Positions 39,787 through 51,830 of a stretch of 64,000 nt of DNA are shown one piece after another. The notes beneath the pieces are model-generated. The model saw only the letters and a list, made by a program, of their open reading frames with translations. It was not told the origin of the DNA and ran no database searches. The translations under genes were made by a program, and so were the position numbers. Every line of letters begins with the position of its first letter. Position 1 is the stretch's first letter. Origin of the DNA: Pseudomonas oryzagri (GTDB lineage: Bacteria > Pseudomonadota > Gammaproteobacteria > Pseudomonadales > Pseudomonadaceae); NCBI RefSeq assembly GCF_020831405.1, contig NZ_JAJHPU010000017.1, positions 313,993 through 377,992 of the forward strand, in the 5' to 3' direction.

Positions 39787-41757
39787 ATGTTGAACACCCT
39801 CCTCCCCATCCTGCTCTTCGCCGCCTTGGCACTGGCCGTGCTGGGCGCGCTGAAGCGCTTCCTGATGTGGCGCCGCGGCCGCCCGGCCAAGGTCGAGTGG
39901 CTCGGCGGCCTCATGAAGATGCCGCGCCGCTACCTGGTCGACCTGCACCACGTGGTCGAGCGCGACAAGTACATGTCCAAGACCCACGTGGCCACCGCCG
40001 GCGGCTTCGTGCTGTCCGCCGTGCTGGCCATCGCCGTGCACGGCTTCGGCCTGCACAACCGCATCCTCGGCTTCGCCCTGCTGGCCGCCACCGTGCTGAT
40101 GTTCGTCGGCGCGCTGTTCGTCGCCAAGCGCCGGCGCAATCCGCCGAGCCGCCTGTCCAAGGGCCCGTGGATGCGCCTGCCGAAGAGCCTGCTGATGTTC
40201 TCGGCGAGCTTCTTCATCGCCACCCTGCCGGTCGCCGGCATCCTCCCCGAAGGCATGGGCAGCTGGATCCTCGGCGGCGTGCTGGCCCTCGGCGTGGCCT
40301 GGGGCGTGTCCGAGCTGTTCCTCGGCATGACCTGGGGCGGGCCGATGAAGCACGCCTTCGCCGGCGCCCTGCACCTGGCCTGGCACCGCCGCGCCGAACG
40401 CTTCGGCGGCGGCCGCTCGACCGGCCTCAAGGCGCTCGATCTGGACGACGAGGCCGCCCCGCTGGGCGTCGAGAAACCCACCGACTTCACCTGGAACCAG
40501 CTGCTCGGCTTCGACGCCTGCGTGCAGTGCGGCAAGTGCGAGGCGATGTGCCCGGCGTTCGCCGCCGGCCAGCCGCTCAACCCGAAGAAGCTGATCCAGG
40601 ACATGGTCATTGGCCTGGCCGGTGGCAACGACGCCAAGTTCGCCGGCAGCCCCTACCCGGGCAAGCCGCTCGGCGAGCACAGCGGCGGCCCGCACCTGCC
40701 CATCGTCGCCCGCGAGGGCCAGGGCCTGGTCGACGCCGAGACCCTGTGGTCGTGCACCACCTGCCGCGCCTGCGTGGAGGAGTGCCCGATGATGATCGAG
40801 CACGTCGACGCCATCGTCGACATGCGCCGCCACCTGACCCTGGAGCGCGGCGCCACGCCGAACAAGGGCGCCGAGGTGCTCGACAACCTGATCGCCACCG
40901 ACAACCCCGGCGGCTTCGCGCCCGGCGGCCGCCTGAACTGGGCCGCCGACCTCGACCTGCCGCTTTTGAGCGACAAGAAGCAGACCGACGTGCTGTTCTG
41001 GGTCGGCGACGGCGCCTTCGACATGCGCAACCAGCGCACCCTGCGCGCCTTCGTGAAGATCCTCAAGGCCGCCAAGGTGGACTTCGCCGTGCTCGGCCTC
41101 GAGGAGCGCGACAGCGGCGACGTGGCCCGTCGTCTGGGCGACGAGGCGACCTTCCAGCAGCTGGCCAGGCGCAACATCGCCACGCTCAACCAGTACAAGT
41201 TCAAGCGCATCGTCAGCTGCGACCCGCACAGCTTCCACGTGCTGAAGAACGAGTACGGCGAGCTGGGCGGCAACTACGAAGTCCTGCACCACAGCACCTT
41301 CATCGCCACCCTGCTGGCCGGCCAGAACATCGCCCTCGGCCAGCACGCTCTCGCCCAGCAGGGCGCGGCGATCACCTACCACGACCCCTGCTACCTCGGC
41401 CGCTACAACGGCGAGTACCAGGCGCCGCGCGCGGTGCTCAAGGCGCTCGGCCTGGAGGTGAAGGAAATGGAACGCTCCGGCTTCCGCTCGCGCTGCTGCG
41501 GCGGTGGCGGCGGCGCGCCGATCACCGACATCCCCGGCAAGCAGCGGATCCCCGACATGCGCATGGCCGACATCCGCGAGACCGGCGCAGAGCTGGTGGC
41601 GGTGGGCTGCCCGCAGTGCACGGCGATGCTCGAGGGCGTGGTCGCGCCGCGTCCGGAGATCAAGGACATCGCCGAACTGGTCGCCGAGGCGCTGATCGAG
41701 GTGCCGAGCGAGGCAAAAAAGTCGGCAGCGCGGCGTGAAACCGCGGAGGTGAACTGA
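39787..41757 (+). CDS. dgcB: Dimethylglycine demethylase subunit DgcB (iron-sulfur, membrane)
   Basis: 656-residue electron-transfer subunit. Three to four hydrophobic segments in the first ~190 residues, then two [4Fe-4S] motifs (CVQCGKCEAMCPAF near 240; CTTCRACVEECPMM near 325), then a CCG-domain part (SCDPHSF, YHDPCYLGRYNGEY, SRCCGGGGG, GCPQCTAML) as in heterodisulfide-reductase D/GlpC proteins. It probably passes electrons from DgcA and the ETF to the quinone pool. The stop overlaps the next small ORF in ATGA. Confidence 0.93.
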   Translation: MLNTLLPILLFAALALAVLGALKRFLMWRRGRPAKVEWLGGLMKMPRRYLVDLHHVVERDKYMSKTHVATAGGFVLSAVLAIAVHGFGLHNRILGFALLAATVLMFVGALFVAKRRRNPPSRLSKGPWMRLPKSLLMFSASFFIATLPVAGILPEGMGSWILGGVLALGVAWGVSELFLGMTWGGPMKHAFAGALHLAWHRRAERFGGGRSTGLKALDLDDEAAPLGVEKPTDFTWNQLLGFDACVQCGKCEAMCPAFAAGQPLNPKKLIQDMVIGLAGGNDAKFAGSPYPGKPLGEHSGGPHLPIVAREGQGLVDAETLWSCTTCRACVEECPMMIEHVDAIVDMRRHLTLERGATPNKGAEVLDNLIATDNPGGFAPGGRLNWAADLDLPLLSDKKQTDVLFWVGDGAFDMRNQRTLRAFVKILKAAKVDFAVLGLEERDSGDVARRLGDEATFQQLARRNIATLNQYKFKRIVSCDPHSFHVLKNEYGELGGNYEVLHHSTFIATLLAGQNIALGQHALAQQGAAITYHDPCYLGRYNGEYQAPRAVLKALGLEVKEMERSGFRSRCCGGGGGAPITDIPGKQRIPDMRMADIRETGAELVAVGCPQCTAMLEGVVAPRPEIKDIAELVAEALIEVPSEAKKSAARRETAEVN

Positions 41758-41873
41758 TGAACCACCTGTCCCCCGTCGCTGCGAGCCCGCTCGCGATGGA
41801 CGCAACCAGGGCGCCGGCGCTGCTCGCCAGCCGGCCGGCGCCGACCCCAAGCCGTTCGGAGGTGCACCCATGA
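41757..41873 (+). CDS. 38-residue ORF coupled to dgcB and etfA (hypothetical)
   Basis: Starts MNHLSPVAASPLAMD, is rich in Ala, Pro and Ser, and ends SRSEVHP. The ATG overlaps the dgcB stop (ATGA) and the TGA overlaps the next gene's ATG (ATGA), so ribosomes could pass through all three frames without leaving the message. A good ribosome site GGAGGT lies 6-7 bases upstream. No known domain. It may be a leader that couples translation rather than a working protein. Confidence 0.5.
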   Translation: MNHLSPVAASPLAMDATRAPALLASRPAPTPSRSEVHP

Positions 41874-43096
41874 GCGACATCATCCGCCGCGATCCGCGCG
41901 CCGAGTGGATCGCCCGCAACCGTCTGCATCCGCTGCACGCGGCCATGCAGCAGCAGGGCACCCCGAGCAGCTGGATGGGTCCCAACGGCGTGCTGCGCAA
42001 GAACCCGCACGCGGTCGGCTTCATCGGCCCCAACGGCATCAAGCGCATCGACCGCTCCGGCGCCCAGCAGGCCAGCGGCCAGCGCCGCGCCGCCGCCGAG
42101 GCCGTGCAGCTGCCGCTGCATGTGGTCGAGCAGCCCAGCCACATCATCTGCGTGGTGCCGGACATGGTCGGCGGCCGCCTCTCCAGCCACGACAAGGACC
42201 TCCTCGGCCTCGCCCGCCAGCTGGCCGGCAGTGGCGGCGCGGTGCTCGCCGTGGTGTTCGGCGAGCACAAGGAATCCGCCTTCGACACCGCCGGCGTCGA
42301 CCGCCTGCTGCAGATCGAAGGCAGCGAGTACGCCGGCTACGCCCCCGAGCAGCGCCTGCAGGCGCTGGCCGCGGTGGAGCGCCAGTTCGTACCGCGCCAC
42401 TGGCTGCTGCCCGACAGCCGCAGCGGCGGCGGCGAGTTGGGCCGTCGCCTGGCCGCCAGCCTGCGCGAGCGTCCGGCCACCCGTGTCTGGCAGGTGGCCG
42501 GCGAGCGTTGCACCGGCCGTGCCGGCGCCGGTCGCGAGGACATCAACCGGCCGTTGCCGCGCCTGATCCTGGCCAGCGCCGAGTGCGCCGAGCCGGTCAG
42601 CGAGACCCGCCACCAGGCGCTGGCGGTCAGCCTCGACAACGGCGTGGCGCGCTGCCTGCCGCGCATCGAGGACCTCGGTCCGGTGGCCGTCGACCCGGCG
42701 GCGATCCCGATGGCCGAGGCCGAGTTCATCCTCTCCGGCGGCAACGGCGTGCAGGACTGGGCGCTGTTCCACAAGGCCGCCGCCGCGCTGGGCGCCACCG
42801 AAGGCGCCTCGCGGGTGGCGGTCGACGACGGCCACATGCCGCGCGCCCGCCAGGTCGGCGCCACCGGCACCTGGGTCACCGCGCGGGTTTACCTGGCGGT
42901 GGGCATTTCCGGGGCGATCCAGCACCTGCAGGGCATCGGCGCCTGCGACAAGGTGGTGGCGATCAACCTCGACCCCGGCTGCGACATGATCAAGCGCGCC
43001 GATCTCTCGGTGATCGGCGATTCCAGCGCGATTCTCCAGGCGCTGATCGAACTGGCCGAGGCCTATCGCAACGGAGGTGCCCGCGATGCCGCATAA
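41870..43096 (+). CDS. etfA: Electron transfer flavoprotein alpha-type subunit
   Basis: 408-residue ETF alpha homologue dedicated to the dgc operon. The C-terminal FAD domain has the family signature VAVDDGHMPRARQVGATG and YLAVGISGAIQHLQGI...VVAINLDPGC. The N-terminus has an extra ~85 residues (RRDPRAEWIARNRLHPLHAAM) not found in housekeeping ETFs. Likely electron acceptor for DgcA. The ATG is in an ATGA overlap with the 38-codon ORF; it overlaps etfB by 11 bases. Confidence 0.9.
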   Translation: MSDIIRRDPRAEWIARNRLHPLHAAMQQQGTPSSWMGPNGVLRKNPHAVGFIGPNGIKRIDRSGAQQASGQRRAAAEAVQLPLHVVEQPSHIICVVPDMVGGRLSSHDKDLLGLARQLAGSGGAVLAVVFGEHKESAFDTAGVDRLLQIEGSEYAGYAPEQRLQALAAVERQFVPRHWLLPDSRSGGGELGRRLAASLRERPATRVWQVAGERCTGRAGAGREDINRPLPRLILASAECAEPVSETRHQALAVSLDNGVARCLPRIEDLGPVAVDPAAIPMAEAEFILSGGNGVQDWALFHKAAAALGATEGASRVAVDDGHMPRARQVGATGTWVTARVYLAVGISGAIQHLQGIGACDKVVAINLDPGCDMIKRADLSVIGDSSAILQALIELAEAYRNGGARDAA

Positions 43097-43865
43097 CGAG
43101 CTGAACGTGGTGGCGCTGGTCTCGGTCGGCGCCCACCCGACTTCCGGCCGCGCCCGCCGCGCCGAGCAGGACGCCCGCGCGGTCGAGCTGGGCCTGCGCC
43201 TGGCCGGCAGCAAGCTGCAGGTGGTGCACGCCGGCGACCCGCACGCGGAGGCGCTGCGCGCCTACCTGGGCATGGGCCTCGACGAACTGGCGGTGCTCGA
43301 ACAGGGCGCCGGCGCCGACGCCCTGCCGGCGCTCGGCGCCTACCTCAGCGGCGCCGGCGCGCAACTGGTGCTCACCGGCAGCCAGGCGGAGACCGGCGAG
43401 GGTTCGGGCATGCTGCCGTATCTGCTGGCCGAGCGTCTGGGCTGGCCGCTGGTGGTGGGTCTGGCCGAGGTCGAACGCGTCGAGGACGGCTTCGCCCAGG
43501 TCCTGCAGGCGCTGCCGCGCGGCCAGCGCCGCCGCCTGCGCGTGCGCCTGCCGTTTCTGGCCAGCGTCGACAACGCCGCGCCGGTCGCCCGGCAGAGCGC
43601 CTTCGGCCCGGCGCGCCGCGGCCAGCTGCGCGCCGAGGACGTGGTGGTGGTCGACGACGCCCTGCTGAGCGAAGCCCAGCTGCAACCGGCGCGCCCGCGG
43701 CCCAAGCGCCTCAAGGTGATCAAGGCCAAGACCGGCGCCGAACGCATGAAGGCGGCCACTGCCAAGGCCTCCGGCGGCACCGGTCAGGTGCTCAAGGACC
43801 TGCCGCCGCAGGCCGGCGCCGAGGCGATCCTCAAGCTGCTCGTCGAGGAGGGCGTACTGCGCTGA
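43086..43865 (+). CDS. etfB: Electron transfer flavoprotein beta-type subunit
   Basis: 259-residue ETF beta homologue. Family elements: ALRAYLGMGLDELAVLEQG, LVLTGSQAETGEGSGMLPYLLAERLGWP and the RRLRVRLPFLASVDN region. Start ATG at 43086 with GGAGGT 8 bases upstream; an in-frame GTG at 43077 lies inside that site. Overlaps etfA, so the pair is made together. A strong hairpin follows. Confidence 0.88.
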   Translation: MPHNELNVVALVSVGAHPTSGRARRAEQDARAVELGLRLAGSKLQVVHAGDPHAEALRAYLGMGLDELAVLEQGAGADALPALGAYLSGAGAQLVLTGSQAETGEGSGMLPYLLAERLGWPLVVGLAEVERVEDGFAQVLQALPRGQRRRLRVRLPFLASVDNAAPVARQSAFGPARRGQLRAEDVVVVDDALLSEAQLQPARPRPKRLKVIKAKTGAERMKAATAKASGGTGQVLKDLPPQAGAEAILKLLVEEGVLR

Positions 43866-43881
43866 GCAGACTCTCGGATCT

Positions 43882-43906
43882 GCCTGCCGCCGGTGCACGG
43901 CGGCAG
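43882..43906 (+). terminator. Hairpin ending the dgc operon
   Basis: Perfect 10-bp stem CCTGCCGCCG/CGGCGGCAGG, 5-nt loop, 16 bases after etfB. No T-run. Confidence 0.55.
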
Positions 43907-44106
43907 GTGACGCACCAGCGAGTAGCAGACACGCGGCGCGGGTAGAAAGGTAGCGAACGACCCTGTCGGAAACGCGCCAATCTCCCGCGCCGTTGTTTTT
44001 GCCAAAACCGACATTCTCTCCCGTTCGCCGTGTGAATCCCGCGCGGAGCTGCTTTTATTGATATGCCGATTTCATATTTGGCAGGCGTTGGAAATTCCAG
44101 CATCGC

Positions 44107-44122
44107 TGGCATGTCCCTTGCT
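44107..44122 (+). promoter_or_regulatory. Sigma-54 (-24/-12) promoter of the binding-protein/liv operon
   Basis: TGGCATG-TCCC-TTGCT, matching the sigma-54 consensus with GG (44108-44109) and GC (44120-44121) exactly 10 bases apart. It lies 55 bases before the binding-protein ATG. Just upstream an inverted TGCCGA...TTTGGCA (about 44063-44082) could be an activator or IHF site. Confidence 0.7.
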
Positions 44123-44176
44123 GGATCCTTGCCGGGTACAAGGCAGCAAATTCCACCAAAACGGGAGCACAACTCC

Positions 44177-45298
44177 ATGTTTCAAAAGGCATTCAAGAAA
44201 GGAATTCTGGCCGTGGCGATTACCGGCGCCGCGAGTCTGTCTGGTGTAGCGATGGCCGACGTGGTGATCGGCGTGGCCGGGCCGATGACCGGCGGCAACG
44301 CCGCCTACGGCGACCAGTACTGGCGCGGCGCGACCATGGCCGCCGAGACGATCAATGCCGCCGGCGGCATCAACGGCGAACCGATCAAGCTGGTCAAGGC
44401 CGACGACGCCTGCGAGCCCAAGCAGGCGGTCGCCGCCGCCAACCGCCTGGTCGACCTGGACAAGGCGGTCGGCGTGATCGGCCACTTCTGCTCCTCATCG
44501 ACCATCCCCGCCTCCGAGGTGTACGACGAGGCCGGCATCATCGCCATCACCCCCGGCTCGACCAACCCGCAGGTCACCGAGCGCGGCCTGGGCACCGTGT
44601 TCCGCATGTGCGGCCGCGACGACCAGCAGGGCAAGGTCGCCGCCGACTACATCGTCGACCAGTTGAAGGCCAAGAAGGTCGCGGTGATCCACGACAAGGA
44701 CACCTACGGCCAGGGCCTGGCCGACGCCACCAAGGAGCAGCTGCACAAGCGCGGCGTCACCGAGGTGCTCTACGAGGGCCTGACCCGCGGCGAGAAGGAC
44801 TTCAACGCGCTGGTCACCAAGATCCGCGCCAGCGGCGCCGAGGTGGTCTACTTCGGCGGCTGCCATCCGGAAGCCGGCCCGCTGGTACGCCAGATGCGCG
44901 AACAGGGCGTCACCGCCAAGTTCCTCTCCGGCGACTGCGTGGTCACCGACGAGCTGGTCAACACCGCCGGCGGCGCCAAGTACACCGACGGCGTGCTGAT
45001 GACCTTCGGCGCCGACCCGCGGCTGATCCCCGAGGGCAAGGAGGTGATCGAGAAGTTCCGCGCCGCCGGCTTCGAGCCCGAAGGCTACACCCTGTACGCC
45101 TATGCCACCCTGCAGGCCATCGCCGCCGCCTTCACCGGCGCCGGCAGCACCGACGGCGCCAAGGCCGCCGAGTGGCTGAAGACGCACCCGGTACAGACGG
45201 TGATGGGCACCAAGGAGTTCGACAGCAAGGGCGACCTCAAGGTCTCCGACTACGTCCTCTACCAGTGGGACGCCAACGGCAAGTACACGCAGCTGTGA
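44177..45298 (+). CDS. Branched-chain amino acid-type ABC transporter binding protein
   Basis: 373-residue periplasmic type-I binding protein of the BraC/LivJ family. Signal peptide MFQKAFKKGILAVAITGAAS..., cut after AMA (residue 26). Core: VVIGVAGPMTGGNAAYGDQYWRGA, CEPKQAVAAANRLVD, GVIGHFCSSSTIPAS. ATG at 44177 is used (GGGAG upstream, signal peptide begins there). The following livHMGF genes complete the transporter. Sigma-54 control suggests nitrogen- or carbon-status regulation. Substrate may be branched-chain amino acids or another amino-acid-like compound. Confidence 0.9.
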   Translation: MFQKAFKKGILAVAITGAASLSGVAMADVVIGVAGPMTGGNAAYGDQYWRGATMAAETINAAGGINGEPIKLVKADDACEPKQAVAAANRLVDLDKAVGVIGHFCSSSTIPASEVYDEAGIIAITPGSTNPQVTERGLGTVFRMCGRDDQQGKVAADYIVDQLKAKKVAVIHDKDTYGQGLADATKEQLHKRGVTEVLYEGLTRGEKDFNALVTKIRASGAEVVYFGGCHPEAGPLVRQMREQGVTAKFLSGDCVVTDELVNTAGGAKYTDGVLMTFGADPRLIPEGKEVIEKFRAAGFEPEGYTLYAYATLQAIAAAFTGAGSTDGAKAAEWLKTHPVQTVMGTKEFDSKGDLKVSDYVLYQWDANGKYTQL

Positions 45299-45347
45299 TG
45301 CTGGCGGCCTGCGCGGCTGGCTGACCGCCGCCCGCGCAGGCCCGCCC

Positions 45348-45378
45348 CCGGCCCGCGGCCCATGAGGCGGCGGGCCGG
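45348..45378 (+). terminator. Intra-operon hairpin between binding protein and livH
   Basis: Nine-bp stem CCGGCCCGC/GCGGGCCGG with a 13-nt loop. Such hairpins after binding-protein genes usually lower permease expression relative to the receptor. Confidence 0.5.
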
Positions 45379-45453
45379 CCTTCTGACGGCGACGCCCGCT
45401 ACGCCCCGGCGCCGACCGGGCGCGCCGCCCCACCACTCCGACCCGGAGTCCTT

Positions 45454-46368
<915 letters not shown>

Positions 46369-46370
46369 TC

Positions 46371-47659
<1,289 letters not shown>

Positions 47660-47663
<4 letters not shown>

Positions 47664-48528
47664 GCGACACCATCCTCGCGGTCAGCAACCTGATGATGCA
47701 CTTCGGCGGCATCAAGGCGCTCAACGACGTCAACTTCAGCATCAAGCGCGGCTCGATCTCCGCGCTGATCGGCCCCAACGGCGCCGGCAAGACCACCGTG
47801 TTCAACTGCCTGACCGGCTTCTACCGCGCCACCGGCGGGCGCATCCTGCTCAACGCCCAGGGGCGCAGCACCGACGTGATCAAGATCCTCGGCGAGTCGT
47901 TCCGCGCCGACGATTTCGTCAAGCCGCCGCAGTTCGCCTCGCGGCTCTGGTACAAGATGTTCGGCGGCACCCACCAGGTGAACCGCGCGGGCCTGGCGCG
48001 CACCTTCCAGAACATCCGTCTGTTCCGCGAGATGACGGTGCTGGAGAACCTCCTGGTCGCCCAGCACATGCAGGCCAACCGCAACCTGCTGGCCGGCGTG
48101 TTCAACACCCCCGCCTACCGGCGCGCCGAGGCGCGGCTGATCGACCAAGCCTTCTACTGGCTGGAGGTGGTGCAGCTCGCCGACTACCCCAACCGCCTGG
48201 CCGGCGAGCTGTCCTACGGCCAGCAGCGCCGCCTGGAAATCGCCCGCGCCATGTGCACCCGCCCGGAGATCATCTGCCTCGACGAGCCCGCCGCCGGCCT
48301 CAATCCGGCCGAGACCCAGGCTCTGGGCGACATCGTTCGTACTCTGCGCGACACCCACGGGGTCACCGTATTGCTGATCGAACACGACATGGGCATGGTG
48401 ATGGGCATATCCGACCACATCGTGGTTCTCGACTACGGCAACGTGATCGCGCAGGGCGGACCGGCCGACATCCAGCACGACCCGAAGGTGATCGCCGCCT
48501 ACCTGGGCAGCGACGCGGAGGACTCCGT

Positions 48529-48532
<4 letters not shown>
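47660..48532 (+). CDS. livG: Branched-chain amino acid-type ABC ATPase LivG
   Basis: 290-residue cytoplasmic ATPase. Walker A GPNGAGKTT, signature LSYGQQRRLEIARAM, Walker B IICLDEPAAGLNP, and the LivG-specific C-terminus QHDPKVIAAYLGSD. Overlaps livM and livF by ATGA junctions, so the subunits are co-translated. Confidence 0.95.
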
Positions 48533-49245
<713 letters not shown>

Positions 49246-49281
49246 CCGTCCGACACAACACAGAGACAGAGGGTACGAACC

Positions 49282-49533
49282 ATGATGCACGCCGACCTGA
49301 TCGACCAGGAAGATTTCCGCGAGCGCCTGGTGGCGCTGGGCCTGAGCATCCCGCCCGGCAGCAGCGCCCAGCAGGCCTGCGAGCTGGCCGTCAGCGGCCT
49401 GGACAACGTCCGCGCCAAGGCCCTGCGCCGGCTGATCGAAGAGCTCCTGGCCGGCAGCGCCACCCTGCTGCCGGCGGTGCGCGAGGCGATCAACCGGCAG
49501 CTGCTGCCGGCGCTGGTGGCGCAGGTGCATTGA
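49282..49533 (+). CDS. Small protein of unknown function at the end of the liv operon
   Basis: 83 residues, cytoplasmic, predicted mainly helical (DQEDFRERLVALGLSIPPG; LRRLIEELLAGSATLLPAVREAI). ATG follows AGAGGGT at a moderate distance. Its position between livF and the operon's terminator says it is co-transcribed with the transporter. No family recognised. Confidence 0.65.
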   Translation: MMHADLIDQEDFRERLVALGLSIPPGSSAQQACELAVSGLDNVRAKALRRLIEELLAGSATLLPAVREAINRQLLPALVAQVH

Positions 49534-49544
49534 GGTTCTGCTAC

Positions 49545-49583
49545 AACGACAACGGGGCGCCTTGGCGCCCCGTTGTCGTTTCT
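49545..49583 (+). terminator. Terminator of the liv operon
   Basis: 17-bp perfect stem beginning AACGACAACGGGGCGCC with a TT loop, then TTTCT, 11 bases after the small gene. Unusually long and symmetrical; it should work in both directions. Confidence 0.85.
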
Positions 49584-49830
49584 GCTCCCGGCAGCCGTGC
49601 CCTGACAACTGCGCCCTGGCACCCGGCGACGATGGCCCTCCCCCTCTGGCTGGCGGTCGTTGCGAGGAGCAGACTGGGAGGATCCACCGGACGGTCGATC
49701 AGGCATCCGCCCGGTCGCATTTGGATCTGCCGGCATCGCCCATACGTAAGACGCCGCTCACCGGGCGCGCGACCATTGAGAGGTAATGACTAGCGCCCGC
49801 CGCGGCAGGCTCCATAACTAACTAGAAGAA

Positions 49831-49846
49831 AAGTATTCGAGTACTT
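49831..49846. promoter_or_regulatory. Palindrome before the BCCT transporter gene
   Basis: AAGTATTCGAGTACTT, a 16-base palindrome with one mismatched pair, directly abutting the GAGGAG ribosome site of the transporter. A repressor operator is plausible. Confidence 0.4.
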
Positions 49847-49856
49847 GAGGAGGCGT

Positions 49857-51485
49857 ATGCAAAAGACACCTGGGTCACCCGTCGATAAGGTCGTTTTCTG
49901 GGTGGCAGCCGTGATTGCAGCCTCGTTCGTCACCTGGGGAGCGCTCGCCCCCAAGGCCATGGCGACGGCAACGCAGGCGCTACTGGACACCATCATCGAC
50001 TGGTTCGGCTGGAGCTTCGTCCTCTCCACCGTCTTCTTCCTGGGCTTCACGCTGTTCCTCTCCTTCAGCCGCTACGGCCGCATCCGCCTCGGCAAGGACG
50101 ACGAAGTCCCCGAATTCCGCACCTCGTCATGGATCGCCATGATGTTCAGCGTCGGCATGGGCATCGGGCTCATGTTCTGGGGCGTGGCCGAACCGATCAC
50201 CCACTTCGCGACGCCGCCCTACGGCCTGGCGGAACCAAACACCAAGCAGGCGGCCCAGCTGGCGATGGGCTACGCCTACTTCCACTGGGCCTTCCACCCC
50301 TGGGCGATCTACGCCGTCGTCGGCTTGGCGATCGCCTACTTCTCGTTCCGCAAGGGACTGCCGAACCTGATCTCCAGCGCCTTCACCCCGCTGATCGGCG
50401 AGGCCGGCGTGCGCGGGCCGCTGGGCAAGTCGATCGACGTGCTGGCGGTTCTGGCCACCCTGTTCGGCACCGCCACCTCGCTCGGCCTGGGCGCGCAGCA
50501 GATCAACAGCGGTCTGAACTTCCTCTGGCACACCGGCGAATCGACCGGCATCGCGTTGGCGATCATCGCGGTGATGTCGGTGCTGTTCATCCTTTCCGCC
50601 ATCTCCGGCGTGGGCAAGGGGGTGCAATTCCTCAGCAACGTCAACATGGTGGTCGCGGTACTGCTGTTGCTGTTCCTGCTGGCGGTGGGCCCCACCGTGT
50701 TCATCATGAACACCCTGATCGCCTCGGTCGGCGAATACCTGCGCGAGCTGGTCCCGATGTCGTTCCGCACCGCGGCCTTCGAGGACGGCAAGTGGCTCGG
50801 CGGCTGGACCATCTTCTACTGGGCCTGGTGGGTGTCCTGGGCGCCGTTCGTGGGCACCTTCATCGCGCGTATCTCGCGCGGCCGGACCATTCGCGAGTTC
50901 GTCGTCGGCGTCATCTTCATCCCCAGCGGCGTGACCATGGTGTGGTTCGCGATCATGGGCGGTTCGGCCCTGTACGCGGAGCTGGCCGGCGCCGGCGGCA
51001 TCGCCGCGGCCGTGAAGGACCAGGGACCGGCCGTGGCGCTGTTCCTGCTGCTCTCCGAGTATCCCGCCGCGGCGCTGACCTCGTTCGCCGCCGTCGTGCT
51101 GGTCGGCGTGTTCTTCATCTCCGGGGCCGACGCGGGCGCCATCGTCATGGGCATGCTGTGCACCCGCGGCAACCTGCATCCGCCGAGCTGGCTGGTGATG
51201 CTGTGGGGCACCCTGGCCGCCGCGGCCGCCTCGGTACTGCTGGTGATGGGCGGCCTGGGTGCGCTGCAGACCGCCGCCATCATCTTCGCCGCGCCCTTCC
51301 TGGCGGTGATGGTGGGCCTGTGCGGATCGCTGTGGAAGGCGCTGCGCAATGAACGCCGGTCGGCGCGGAGCGGCAACCGCATGCCGCTGTCCTCGCTGCC
51401 GCATGTGCCGCTGCTCCACGACGCCCCGGAACACAAGCAGCCCCCGCAACGCGGCGGCGCGCGCGCCAAGGCGCAGAGCCGCTAA
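49857..51485 (+). CDS. BCCT family transporter (betaine/choline/carnitine type)
   Basis: 542-residue inner-membrane symporter with about 12 helices. Family marks: MFSVGMGIGLMFWGVAEPITHF, the aromatic segment FYWAWWVSWAPFVGTFIARISRGRTIREF, and FFISGADAGAIVM. The C-terminal tail is short, unlike osmosensing BetT/BetP proteins with long regulatory tails, so it may be an uptake system for catabolism of a quaternary amine. ATG at 49857 is used since GAGGAG precedes it. Substrate among glycine betaine, choline, carnitine or dimethylglycine is not decided by sequence. Confidence 0.92.
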   Translation: MQKTPGSPVDKVVFWVAAVIAASFVTWGALAPKAMATATQALLDTIIDWFGWSFVLSTVFFLGFTLFLSFSRYGRIRLGKDDEVPEFRTSSWIAMMFSVGMGIGLMFWGVAEPITHFATPPYGLAEPNTKQAAQLAMGYAYFHWAFHPWAIYAVVGLAIAYFSFRKGLPNLISSAFTPLIGEAGVRGPLGKSIDVLAVLATLFGTATSLGLGAQQINSGLNFLWHTGESTGIALAIIAVMSVLFILSAISGVGKGVQFLSNVNMVVAVLLLLFLLAVGPTVFIMNTLIASVGEYLRELVPMSFRTAAFEDGKWLGGWTIFYWAWWVSWAPFVGTFIARISRGRTIREFVVGVIFIPSGVTMVWFAIMGGSALYAELAGAGGIAAAVKDQGPAVALFLLLSEYPAAALTSFAAVVLVGVFFISGADAGAIVMGMLCTRGNLHPPSWLVMLWGTLAAAAASVLLVMGGLGALQTAAIIFAAPFLAVMVGLCGSLWKALRNERRSARSGNRMPLSSLPHVPLLHDAPEHKQPPQRGGARAKAQSR

Positions 51486-51525
51486 CGGAGCGCATCCAGC
51501 TATCCGGCGACCGCATGCTCGTCGA

Positions 51526-51548
51526 GGCGCCCCAGTTCCGGGGGCGCC
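51526..51548 (+). terminator. Hairpin after the BCCT gene
   Basis: Eight-bp stem GGCGCCCC/GGGGCGCC with a 7-nt loop, no T-run. The remaining ~280 bases up to 51831 hold no clear gene; the upstream frame of the next gene stays open but without homology. Confidence 0.4.
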
Positions 51549-51830
51549 CTCGGCGAACGGTGCCGCCGGCCCCGCCCGCACCCTTTCGCCGGCCATGATG
51601 CCGGTGGTTCGAGCCCACGCTACGGCGTGACAAGGGCGACTCTGCGTTGCCGCGGCCGCACCGTGGCAGCGGCGCGACTTGCCCCCCATCGCCCGAGCGT
51701 TTTCCGCGCCAGCGCCCCCAGCCGGCCTCCTGATGCCCTACCGGCGATCGCCTGTTTTTATGGCTACGCTTCTCTGCAACGGAGCGGCACCGCTGGGGCC
51801 TCTCCTTGCCAGGCAGGAGGCCTTGTAGCC

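Noticed and set aside
39760..42288. Minus-strand frame of over 800 codons opposite dgcB and etfA.
   Set aside because: Composition is Ala/Gly/Arg-rich without domains, and it spans the ends of two well-supported plus-strand genes.
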